From: Planococcus liqunii
GTDB lineage: Bacteria; Bacillota; Bacilli; Bacillales_A; Planococcaceae
Direction: 5' to 3'
DNA: 64,000 nt
Assembly (NCBI RefSeq): GCF_030413595.1
Contig: NZ_CP129238.1
Coordinates: 806,001 to 870,000 of the forward strand
In this document: in pieces, positions 1 through 7,365 of the stretch
How positions within the stretch are numbered: the stretch's first letter is position 1
Layout of the letters: each line of letters starts with the position of its first letter
Program-made: the position numbers and the translations under genes
The notes under the pieces: model-generated
Told to the model about the DNA's origin: nothing
The model's input: only the letters and a program-made list of their open reading frames with translations
Databases searched by the model: none

Positions 1-2
1 AA

Positions 3-566
3 GCTTCAGGAACACATCAGTTCCGCGGCGTACAGGCAAATATCGGAGAAGTCGTAGCGATGCGCAATATGATCTGGAGTCTATCAGATTCGATGGCGAT
101 GAACCCGGATATCGGACGCAACGGTGTCGCTATTCCAAACGGTGTCGCAGCTAATGCGTACCGGGTGCTTGCTCCCGAAGTATGGACCAAGGTCAAAAAG
201 ATATTCGAACAGGTGGTTGCAGGCGGGTTGATTCAATTGCCATCAAGTGCTGCAGATTTCCTGAACCCGGAAATTCGTCCTTATTTGGACCAGTACTATA
301 AAGGAACAAATACCACCGCGGAAGACCGCGTCAAACTTTTGAAGATGGTGTGGGATTCAATCGGCAGCGAGTTCGGCGGTCGCCACGAACTATACGAAGT
401 AAACTATGCTGGAAATCACGAAAACATCCGTGTGGAAGCGATGTATCATTCAATCGGTTCAGGCAACGCAGAATCGTTTAAGGCTTTGGTAGATGACGCT
501 ATGAGTGACTACGACTTGAACGGTTGGACGAATGCCGTGTGGAAAGAGAAAATTCCTACAATATAA
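3..566 (+). CDS. HpaB-family flavin-dependent aromatic hydroxylase, large subunit (C-terminal part, truncated by window edge)
   Basis: The reading frame is open from the left edge, so this is the C-terminal end (about 188 residues) of a protein usually near 480-500 residues. The part seen (THQFRGVQANIGEV, then WSLSDSMAMNP and FGGRHELYEVNYAGNHENIR) is typical of the 4-hydroxyphenylacetate 3-monooxygenase / FADH2-dependent phenol hydroxylase family. The enzyme uses reduced flavin from a partner reductase to ortho-hydroxylate a phenol to a catechol. The next gene, 12 bp downstream, is such a reductase. The downstream dioxygenase and complete catechol meta pathway, plus a DmpR-like sensor, favour phenol over 4-hydroxyphenylacetate as substrate. 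That choice is inference. The true start lies outside the window. Confidence 0.88.
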   Translation, partial: ASGTHQFRGVQANIGEVVAMRNMIWSLSDSMAMNPDIGRNGVAIPNGVAANAYRVLAPEVWTKVKKIFEQVVAGGLIQLPSSAADFLNPEIRPYLDQYYKGTNTTAEDRVKLLKMVWDSIGSEFGGRHELYEVNYAGNHENIRVEAMYHSIGSGNAESFKALVDDAMSDYDLNGWTNAVWKEKIPTI

Positions 567-578
567 GGAGGGCTTTGA

Positions 579-1055
579 ATGGATAGTCGTGAATTCCGTA
601 ACGCAATGGGTAAATTCGCCACTGGGGTAACGGTGATTTCAACAGATGTGGAAGGAACGTACCACGGAATGACAGCAAATGGGTTCATGTCGATTTCCTT
701 GGACCCGGCACTGGTCGCAATTTCAATCGGCGAAAAGGCGCAGACGCTTCAATTGATCAAAGCAAGCGGCCGTTTCGGCGTCAGTGTCTTGTCAAAAGAC
801 CAGGTTCATATTTCGAAGCAGTTTGCCGGACAAATTCCAAGTGATGCAGCCTTCCGCTTTGATGCGGCAAACGGCTTTCCATTAGTCGGCGATTCTCTCG
901 TCCAAATTGTCTGTGAAGTAGAGCAGGAAATCTTAGCAGGGGATCACACCATCTTCATCGGAAAAGTAGAGAAAATGATTGTCAAAGACGGAGAGCCGTT
1001 ATTGTTCTCTTGCGGAAAATATGCAGAACTGGATCCGCAATACGCGGTCCTTTAA
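579..1055 (+). CDS. flavin reductase component of the aromatic hydroxylase (HpaC/PheA2-like)
   Basis: 158 residues, the usual size of the small NAD(P)H:flavin oxidoreductase partner of HpaB-type hydroxylases. The N-terminal half carries the family pattern FATGVTVIST, then GMTANGFMSISLDPALV, then SGRFGVSVLS, which forms the flavin-binding split-barrel fold. It supplies FADH2 to the hydroxylase encoded just upstream. The start ATG follows an AAGGAGGG ribosome site overlapping the end of the previous gene, and the tight spacing indicates one transcript and stoichiometric expression. The phenol and 4-hydroxyphenylacetate versions of this reductase cannot be separated by sequence alone. Confidence 0.9.
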   Translation: MDSREFRNAMGKFATGVTVISTDVEGTYHGMTANGFMSISLDPALVAISIGEKAQTLQLIKASGRFGVSVLSKDQVHISKQFAGQIPSDAAFRFDAANGFPLVGDSLVQIVCEVEQEILAGDHTIFIGKVEKMIVKDGEPLLFSCGKYAELDPQYAVL

Positions 1056-1075
1056 ACGAAAGGGAGGAAATTAAA

Positions 1076-2080
1076 ATGACAAGCGAATTGACAAACCAGC
1101 ACGAGGAACCGATTTTTGATGTCGCCCAAATTGCCCATGTAGAAGTTCTGTCACCAACGCCAAAAGAGACTATTGCGTTTTATACCGACATGCTTGGGAT
1201 GGAGGTTGTTGAACAGATTGAACACAAAACCTATTTGCGCGCCTATGAAGACAATTATAAATATTCTTTGATTGTGACAGAAGCGGAAGAAGCAGGGCTT
1301 GGCCATGTTGCCTGGCGCACTACGTCTCCACAGGCGCTGCAACGCCGAGTGAAAGCGCTCGAAGAAAGCGGTCGCGGAGAAGGCTGGGCAAACGATGAAT
1401 ACGGGCACGGTCCGGCTTATCAGTTTACGACTCCGGATGGCCATAAGATGGAGATTTTGTGGGAAGTTGAGTACTATGAGTGCCATGTCGACAAACGTTC
1501 AAAATTGTTGTCAAGAAGCCAGAAACGGCCGGCACATGGTGTTCCGGTCCGCCGTTTGGATCACATCAATATAATGTCGAGCAATCCGGCTGCAGATACC
1601 GATTTCCTGGTGAAGACACTTGGCTTCAAGGTCCGTGAACAAATTGTCGACAACGATTATGTCGTCGGCACATGGAACAGTGTTTCGAACTTGGTGCACG
1701 AAATCGCAATCATGCAGGAACCAACTGGCACCAAAGGGAAATTGCATCACGTCTGCTACTGGTACGGTGTACCTCAAAATTTATACGATGCAGCGGATTT
1801 ATTGAAAGACCACGGCTATTTCATCGAAATCCCGCCTAATAAACACGGGGTCAGCCAGGCGTTCTGCATGTATGCATATGAGCCAGGCGGCAACCGCGTC
1901 GAATTGTTCGGAGATGCCGGCTATTTGATTCTCGACCCGGACTGGAAAACATTGACTTGGCAAATGGAAGATGTTCCCGGCAACGGCGATGCTTGGGTAG
2001 GGGCAGCTTTCCCGGATTCGTTCTGGACTTACGGCACACCGGCACCAGCAGCGGTCCCATTAAAAGCAGTCGCTGAATAA
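1076..2080 (+). CDS. extradiol ring-cleavage dioxygenase, catechol 2,3-dioxygenase type (Bacillus PheB-like)
   Basis: 334 residues with two vicinal-oxygen-chelate domains (about 15-140 and 165-290). The expected metal ligands are visible in the second domain: His in RRLDHINIM, His in KLHHVCYWYG and Glu in NRVELFGDAG. It would cleave a catechol next to its hydroxyls to a 2-hydroxymuconate semialdehyde. From memory, the protein resembles Bacillus/Geobacillus catechol 2,3-dioxygenases (conserved IFDVAQIAHVE, LGHVAWR, LWEVEYYE). 3,4-dihydroxyphenylacetate dioxygenases share this fold, so the substrate is inferred. The start is the ATG preceded by AAAGGGAGG. An in-frame ATG 66 bp upstream lies inside the reductase gene and is rejected. 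Confidence 0.9.
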   Translation: MTSELTNQHEEPIFDVAQIAHVEVLSPTPKETIAFYTDMLGMEVVEQIEHKTYLRAYEDNYKYSLIVTEAEEAGLGHVAWRTTSPQALQRRVKALEESGRGEGWANDEYGHGPAYQFTTPDGHKMEILWEVEYYECHVDKRSKLLSRSQKRPAHGVPVRRLDHINIMSSNPAADTDFLVKTLGFKVREQIVDNDYVVGTWNSVSNLVHEIAIMQEPTGTKGKLHHVCYWYGVPQNLYDAADLLKDHGYFIEIPPNKHGVSQAFCMYAYEPGGNRVELFGDAGYLILDPDWKTLTWQMEDVPGNGDAWVGAAFPDSFWTYGTPAPAAVPLKAVAE

Positions 2081-2092
2081 TAGGAGGTTCCC

Positions 2093-3004
2093 ATGGAGAA
2101 AATCAAAGTTGCCATACTAGGATCAGGAAATATTGGAACGGACTTAATGTATAAAATCCTGAAGACCGACGGATCAATGGAGCTGGCTTTAATGGCCGGC
2201 ATCGATCCGGAGTCGGAAGGTTTGAAACGGGCGGCTGAACTTGAAATCCCGACGACTGCCAAGGGCATCGATGGCGTTCTGGAAAACCGGGACATCCGGA
2301 TTGTGTTTGACGCGACAAGCGCCAAAGCGCATTTGGCACATGCTCCCCGTTTGAAGGAAGCAGGCATTATCGCAGTTGACTTGACGCCGGCAGCGGTCGG
2401 CCCGTATGTAGTCCCGGCCATTAACCTTGGCGACCATCTCGAACTGGATAATGTCAATATGATTTCCTGCAGCGGACAGGCAACAACGCCTCTCGTATAT
2501 GCGGTAAACCGGATAGCCCCTGTGAAATACAGCGAAATCATCGCGACGATTTCCAGTAACTCAGTCGGTCCTGGAACCCGGCAAAACTTGGACGAATTCA
2601 CGATGACCACGGCAAATGCCTGCCAAGGGATTGGTGGAGCGGAAACGGCCCGTGCGATTCCCGTCATCAACTCTGCAGAGCCGCCGATTATGATGAACAA
2701 CACCGTTTATGCAGTTTTAAAAGAAGAAGCCGATGAAGCGGCCGTCCTGAACTCTATCCATGAAGTCGTGGCAGAAGTGCAGCGCTACGTGCCAGGCTAC
2801 CGCCTGAAAGGCGCTCCATATATCGATGTCCGCCATACCCCTTGGGGAGATTTGCCGACTGTGATCATTTTAAATGAAGTGGAAGGGGCAGGCGATTTCT
2901 TCCCAGCCTACGCCGGCAATCTGGATATTATGACAGCAGCGGCTCAACAAGTCGGCGAACAATTCGCCAGCCATTTACTGAAGAAAGGAGGGGTGATTGC
3001 ATGA
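2093..3004 (+). CDS. dmpF: acetaldehyde dehydrogenase (acylating), DmpF/MhpF/BphJ type
   Basis: 303 residues, the normal family size. An N-terminal Rossmann fold (VAILGSGNIGTDL) binds NAD. The catalytic cysteine is Cys126 in MISCSGQATTPLVYA, and RIAPVKYSEIIATISS and GPGTRQNLDEFT are family signatures. It converts acetaldehyde plus CoA to acetyl-CoA, the last step of meta-cleavage. The family works as a channeling complex with 4-hydroxy-2-oxovalerate aldolase, and the aldolase gene overlaps this one by four bases (ATGA), which suits co-production. The start ATG has an AGGAGG site. The pairing is near-diagnostic of a catechol lower pathway, although related enzymes can take longer aldehydes. 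Confidence 0.95.
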   Translation: MEKIKVAILGSGNIGTDLMYKILKTDGSMELALMAGIDPESEGLKRAAELEIPTTAKGIDGVLENRDIRIVFDATSAKAHLAHAPRLKEAGIIAVDLTPAAVGPYVVPAINLGDHLELDNVNMISCSGQATTPLVYAVNRIAPVKYSEIIATISSNSVGPGTRQNLDEFTMTTANACQGIGGAETARAIPVINSAEPPIMMNNTVYAVLKEEADEAAVLNSIHEVVAEVQRYVPGYRLKGAPYIDVRHTPWGDLPTVIILNEVEGAGDFFPAYAGNLDIMTAAAQQVGEQFASHLLKKGGVIA

Positions 3005-4026
3005 AGACACCGATTGTAACAGATACCACATTGCGGGACGGATCCCATGCAGTCAGCCATTCCTTTACTCCGGAATTTGTCGGGGAAGTGGTAAGCCGCT
3101 TGGCGGAAGCAAACGTTCCGGTGATTGAAGTCAGCCATGGCTCCGGCCTCGGCGGTTCGACCATCCAGCAGGGATTCTCGGTACATGACGAATGGTCGCT
3201 GATTGAACGAGCGGTGGCCAATAAAAAAGACTCCAAAATCGCCTCGCTTTTCGTGCCGGGAATCGGGACACGACCGGAAATCTTGAAAGCTGCCGAATAC
3301 GGTGTCGATGTTCTGCGCATAGCTGTGCATTGTACGGAAGCGGATGTGTCTCAACAGTATTTTGAACAAGCGAAAAAAAGCGGCCTTGGCACTGTCGGAT
3401 TCCTGATGATGAGCCATACCCAACCGGCTGAAGTGCTGGCAAAACAGGCAAAACTGATGGAAAGCTATGGCGCAGACTGTGTCTATGTCGTCGATTCCGC
3501 AGGGGCGCTGGTTCCGGAAAGTGTCCGGGAGCGCGTAGCAAGCTTAAAAGAAGCCTTGTCGATCAATGTCGGTTTCCATGCCCATAATAATTTGGGACTT
3601 GCCATTGGCAATACGGTTGCTGCTTTGGAAGCAGGGGCTGATCAAGTTGATGGGACGCTCCGCGGACTTGGCGCAGGCGTCGGCAATGCACCAACTGAAG
3701 TGCTTGTAGCCGTATTGAATAAAATGAAGATCGATACGGGCATCAACTTGACGATTTTGATGGATACAGCAGAAGATCTGGTGGCACCGGTATTCAAATA
3801 TCCCAATGTTATCGACCGTGATAATTTGGCTTCCGGCTATGCCGGTGTTTACAATAGCTTCTTGCTCCATGTCCGGGAAGCGGCAGAGAAATTCAATCTG
3901 AATCCGGTGGCGATTATCGAAGAGTTGGGGCGCCGCCACGCAGTTGCCGGACAGGAAGATTGGATTTTGGATGTAGCTCTCGAATTGCAGCAAAAAGAAC
4001 TGGCTCAAAAAGAACTCGTGAAATAA
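3001..4026 (+). CDS. dmpG: 4-hydroxy-2-oxovalerate aldolase (DmpG/MhpE type)
   Basis: 341 residues, full length. The N-terminus TDTTLRDGSHA is the HMGL-like TIM-barrel signature with the metal-binding Asp, and GFHAHNNLGLAIGN supplies the two metal-ligand histidines. GLGAGVGNAPTEVL is the conserved C-terminal loop, followed by the small helical domain that contacts the dehydrogenase partner. It splits 4-hydroxy-2-oxovalerate into pyruvate and acetaldehyde and passes the aldehyde directly to the dehydrogenase. It overlaps the preceding gene by four bases. The ribosome site AAAGGAGG lies inside the end of the upstream gene. Confidence 0.95.
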   Translation: MKTPIVTDTTLRDGSHAVSHSFTPEFVGEVVSRLAEANVPVIEVSHGSGLGGSTIQQGFSVHDEWSLIERAVANKKDSKIASLFVPGIGTRPEILKAAEYGVDVLRIAVHCTEADVSQQYFEQAKKSGLGTVGFLMMSHTQPAEVLAKQAKLMESYGADCVYVVDSAGALVPESVRERVASLKEALSINVGFHAHNNLGLAIGNTVAALEAGADQVDGTLRGLGAGVGNAPTEVLVAVLNKMKIDTGINLTILMDTAEDLVAPVFKYPNVIDRDNLASGYAGVYNSFLLHVREAAEKFNLNPVAIIEELGRRHAVAGQEDWILDVALELQQKELAQKELVK

Positions 4027-4088
4027 ACAGGAATGCCGTTGATGATTTTTTGTTGACGGCTTTTTCCCTAGAAGAAAGGATTGCTGAC

Positions 4089-4880
4089 ATGGTTGTGATT
4101 CAACAGCTTGCAAATGAACTACTCAAAGCGGAACGGACTAAAAAGCCGATTGCGCCATTAACGGAACGTTTTCCGGCTATCACTTTATCAGACGCCTACC
4201 AGATTCAATTGCAATACGTCGAACAAAAAAAAGCGGCAGGTGCAAGGATTGTCGGCAAGAAAATCGGAGCGACGAGCAAAGCGATCCAGTCGATGTTCGG
4301 GGTGGACCAACCTGATTATGGGCATTTGTTCGATACGATGATGTATACGGACGGTGATACAGTACCGCTTGAAGAACTTTTACAGCCGAAAGTGGAATGC
4401 GAGATCGCTTTCGTGCTGAAGAAAGATTTAAAAGGGCCGAACATCACACCGCTTGATGTGATTGAAGCGACGGATTACATAGTGCCCGCCATTGAAATTA
4501 TCGACAGCCGCATTGAAGACTGGAAAATCCGTTTTGAAGACACCGTTTCGGATAACGGGTCCTCCGCTCTCGTAGTGATGGGCACGAAACCGACGAAACT
4601 GGAAGGGTTGGATCTCAGCTGTTTGGGGATGAACGTTTATCAAAACGGCAAGTACCTCGAATCAGCCACTGGTGCAGCAGTTCTCGGCAATCCCATCACC
4701 GCTATCGCTTGGCTGGCAAATGCCTTGTCGGCTTATGATGTATCGCTTTTAGCTGGTGAAATCGTTTTGACAGGCGCTTTTACCACTGCGCTTCCGATAC
4801 AGGACGGCGATACATTTACCGCTGAATTTGCCCATATTGGATCAGTTTCAGCAAGTTTTTCGGATGGGAGGAACGCGTAA
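4089..4880 (+). CDS. dmpE: 2-oxopent-4-enoate (2-keto-4-pentenoate) hydratase
   Basis: 263 residues of the fumarylacetoacetate-hydrolase-like hydratase/decarboxylase family. Motifs visible: GKKIGATSKAIQSMFGV, KVECEIAFVLKKDL (metal-binding acidic residues), PAIEIIDSRI and NPITAIAWLAN. It is one of two adjacent paralogues. This one carries the K-x-GATS pattern I associate with the hydratase, while the next carries the decarboxylase-type K-x-GLTS pattern. It adds water to 2-oxopent-4-enoate to give the aldolase substrate. The ATG used follows AGAAGAAAGGA at good spacing. Upstream in-frame codons overlap the aldolase gene and lack a ribosome site. The assignment between the paralogues is moderately secure. 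Confidence 0.85.
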   Translation: MVVIQQLANELLKAERTKKPIAPLTERFPAITLSDAYQIQLQYVEQKKAAGARIVGKKIGATSKAIQSMFGVDQPDYGHLFDTMMYTDGDTVPLEELLQPKVECEIAFVLKKDLKGPNITPLDVIEATDYIVPAIEIIDSRIEDWKIRFEDTVSDNGSSALVVMGTKPTKLEGLDLSCLGMNVYQNGKYLESATGAAVLGNPITAIAWLANALSAYDVSLLAGEIVLTGAFTTALPIQDGDTFTAEFAHIGSVSASFSDGRNA

Positions 4881-5674
4881 TGAAAACAGCATCAATTGAT
4901 CATATAGTAGAAGATTTATTTCGGGCTGAGAAAGATGTACGAACCTTGCCGCAATTTGCACAGGACGTTCCGGAATTTAATGAAGACCGAGCTTACGATG
5001 TACAGGAATTATTGATCGAAAAAAAATGCCTGGAAGAAGGAACGACGGTTTCCGGCTGGAAACTCGGATTGACCAGCAAAGCCAAACAACAGATGATGGG
5101 CGTCCATGAACCTTCATACGGTGTCCTATTAAAGAACATGAGCCTGAATGAAGGCGAGACGCATTCCATCGATGGCTTTATCCATGGCAAACTGGAGCCG
5201 GAACTCGCTTTTGTCTTTAAAGAAGATGTAAAGGGCGACTATATAACGGCCGCACAAATCATTCAATCAACCGCTTATGTGCTGCCGGCGTTTGAAGTGA
5301 TTGACAGCCGCTTTGAAGCGTTTAAATTCACACTGCTTGATGCGGTGGCGGACAATTCATCTTCGTGCCGCTATATTTTGGGCAATCAAATCCTATCACC
5401 GGAAGCAGTGGACATGCGGCTCGGCGGAGTTGTGTTCCGGAAAAACGGGGAAGTGGCCGCAACCAGCACACTCGCTGCCGTCATGGGCAATCCGGCGAGT
5501 GCCATCGCCTGGATGGCCAATAAACTTGCCAAGCGCGGACAGTTTATCCAAAAAGGCCAGGTTGTATTGAGCGGTGCCATCACTCAAGCCATCCACATTG
5601 AACCAGGAGATCATTTCTCAGCATCGTTCGACGGATTTGGAACGATACATGCCAGTTTCAAGACAGGAGAGTGA
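4880..5674 (+). CDS. dmpH: 4-oxalocrotonate (2-oxo-3-hexenedioate) decarboxylase
   Basis: 264 residues, paralogous to the preceding hydratase. Its GWKLGLTSKAKQQMMGV motif and KLEPELAFVFKED metal-site region match the decarboxylase branch of the family. It removes CO2 from 2-oxo-3-hexenedioate to give 2-oxopent-4-enoate, the substrate of its neighbour. Known family members form a decarboxylase-hydratase complex, which suits the one-base overlap between the two genes (TAATG). Start ATG follows GGGAGG. Swapped assignment with the paralogue is possible but less likely. Confidence 0.84.
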   Translation: MKTASIDHIVEDLFRAEKDVRTLPQFAQDVPEFNEDRAYDVQELLIEKKCLEEGTTVSGWKLGLTSKAKQQMMGVHEPSYGVLLKNMSLNEGETHSIDGFIHGKLEPELAFVFKEDVKGDYITAAQIIQSTAYVLPAFEVIDSRFEAFKFTLLDAVADNSSSCRYILGNQILSPEAVDMRLGGVVFRKNGEVAATSTLAAVMGNPASAIAWMANKLAKRGQFIQKGQVVLSGAITQAIHIEPGDHFSASFDGFGTIHASFKTGE

Positions 5675-5679
5675 GTAGA

Positions 5680-5880
5680 ATGCCATTTATCCAAATTACG
5701 ATTGCTGAAGGACGCAGTCCTGAAAAAGTGGAACAGCTGATTTCGGAAGTGACAGCCACCGTGTCTAAAACGCTCGATGCACCTAAAGAAAACGTTCGCG
5801 TGTTGATCACGGAAGTACCGAAGACCCATTGGGGAATAGCGGGCCAATCGATTTCAAAAAGAAAAGAGGAATCCAAATGA
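5680..5880 (+). CDS. dmpI: 4-oxalocrotonate tautomerase (short form)
   Basis: A 66-residue protein whose mature form starts at Pro1 once Met is removed. Pro1, Arg11 and Arg39 of the classical enzyme are all present at the same positions (PFIQITIAEGR, then ENVRVLITEV). The classical Phe50 position is Trp here. It interconverts the dienol and keto forms of 4-oxalocrotonate for the decarboxylase. A GTG nine bases upstream is in frame, but only the ATG chosen puts the catalytic proline at the N-terminus, and AGGAGAGTG sits at the right distance. It overlaps the dehydrogenase gene by four bases. Confidence 0.93.
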   Translation: MPFIQITIAEGRSPEKVEQLISEVTATVSKTLDAPKENVRVLITEVPKTHWGIAGQSISKRKEESK

Positions 5881-7349
5881 CTTCAGTAGAAACTAAAGTA
5901 AGAGAAGTTCAGCATTTCATCAACGGAAACTATGAAGCTTCTTCAGATCAGCAAACTTTTGAAGTGAAAAACCCGGCGACTCAGGAAGTGATCGCCGTTG
6001 TCTCAGAAGCGACAGAGCAAGACGTGGAAAAAGTATGCCAAGCTGCACGGGAAGCGTTTGAAAACGGTCCTTGGCGAACGATGACGGTAGCGGAACGCTG
6101 CGCAAAAATCCGCCGCATGGCAGAAATTATTTTAGAACGGAAAGAAGAAATCGCCCGTCTGGAAGCAGCGGATGTCGGCAAACCATACAGCCATGCTGTT
6201 GCTGGAGAAGTTCCACGTGCTGCGCAAAATTTGAAATTCTTCGCGGACTTCATGGAACAGCAAGGCGGTGAAACGTATCCGATGGAAGATGCCTATATCA
6301 ACTACACACGCTATGAAGCGGTAGGTGTTGCAGGATTGATCACGCCGTGGAATGCGCCATTCATGCTGACAACTTGGAAACTCGGCCCATGCTTGGCGGC
6401 TGGGAACACAGCCGTTATCAAGCCCGCAGAAATGACGCCCCTTTCGGTTTCATTGCTCGGTGAAATTGCAAAAGAAGCTGGAATCCCGGACGGTGTTGTC
6501 AATATCATTCACGGCAAAGGCAGCGTAGTGGGAACAGCAATCACAAAGAATACGGATATTGATTTGATTTCTTTCACCGGCTCTACAGCCACAGGAAAAG
6601 CCATTATGCGAAACGGTGCGGATACATTGAAAAAATTTGCCTTTGAACTCGGCGGCAAAGCGGCTAATATTATATTTGAAGACGCAGATTTAGATAAAGC
6701 CATTCCAGTTTCAATCCAGGCGGCTTTCTTGAATTCCGGACAAGTCTGCCTGGCAGGCTCCCGAATCTTAGTTCAGCGTTCCATTTTAGATACATTCATT
6801 GAAAAATATAAAGCTGCAGCTGAAGCGCTGGTTGTAGGCGATCCGCAGGCAGCGGAAACGAAAATGGGACCGCTTGTCAGTGAAGAGCATTTCAAAAAAG
6901 TGAAATCTTATTTGGAGATTGCCAAAGAAGAAGGGGCAACTCTAATTACGGGAGGCAGCACACCAGAGTTGGCTCCTCATTTAAAAGATGGTTATTATCT
7001 GCAGCCGACGGTATACTTGCACGAAGATCCGAAAGCGCGAATTTGCCAGGAAGAGATTTTTGGCCCGGTCGTCACAATCATTCCTTTTGATACAGAAGAA
7101 GAAGCTTTGCAGATTGCCAACGATACGCAATATGGCTTGAACGGTGTGGTCTGGACGGAAAACTTGAAACGGGCGCATCGCATCTCACATGGCGTGCGTG
7201 CGGGCACGATTTGGGTCAACTGCTGGTTTGTCCGTGATTTGCGTGCACCTTTTGGCGGTTTCAAAAAGAGCGGAATCGGACGGGAAGGCGGCCACCATAG
7301 CCTTGAATTTTTCTCGGAAGCGAAAAACATCTGCATTGCCTTGAACTGA
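5877..7349 (+). CDS. dmpC: 2-hydroxymuconic semialdehyde dehydrogenase (aldehyde dehydrogenase family)
   Basis: 490 residues of the NAD-dependent aldehyde dehydrogenase superfamily. ITPWNAPFML and ISFTGSTATGKAIM form the cofactor site. Glu257 in FELGGKAANIIF and Cys291 in NSGQVCLAGSR are the catalytic pair. It oxidises the ring-cleavage semialdehyde to the dicarboxylate that the tautomerase uses. Its operon position after the tautomerase, with an ATGA overlap, supports this role. The 5-carboxymethyl-2-hydroxymuconate semialdehyde version (HpaE) is a close relative and cannot be fully excluded. The start follows AAAGAGGAATCC. In-frame upstream codons lie within the tautomerase gene. Confidence 0.88.
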   Translation: MTSVETKVREVQHFINGNYEASSDQQTFEVKNPATQEVIAVVSEATEQDVEKVCQAAREAFENGPWRTMTVAERCAKIRRMAEIILERKEEIARLEAADVGKPYSHAVAGEVPRAAQNLKFFADFMEQQGGETYPMEDAYINYTRYEAVGVAGLITPWNAPFMLTTWKLGPCLAAGNTAVIKPAEMTPLSVSLLGEIAKEAGIPDGVVNIIHGKGSVVGTAITKNTDIDLISFTGSTATGKAIMRNGADTLKKFAFELGGKAANIIFEDADLDKAIPVSIQAAFLNSGQVCLAGSRILVQRSILDTFIEKYKAAAEALVVGDPQAAETKMGPLVSEEHFKKVKSYLEIAKEEGATLITGGSTPELAPHLKDGYYLQPTVYLHEDPKARICQEEIFGPVVTIIPFDTEEEALQIANDTQYGLNGVVWTENLKRAHRISHGVRAGTIWVNCWFVRDLRAPFGGFKKSGIGREGGHHSLEFFSEAKNICIALN

Positions 7350-7365
7350 AGGGTGGAGAAATAAA

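Noticed and set aside
3..2080. Canonical 4-hydroxyphenylacetate (hpa) pathway
   Set aside because: HpaB/HpaC-type enzymes are present, but the lower genes are of the catechol (dmp/mhp) kind with acylating acetaldehyde dehydrogenase, and the regulator is phenol-sensor-like. The hpa alternative is kept only as a lesser possibility.
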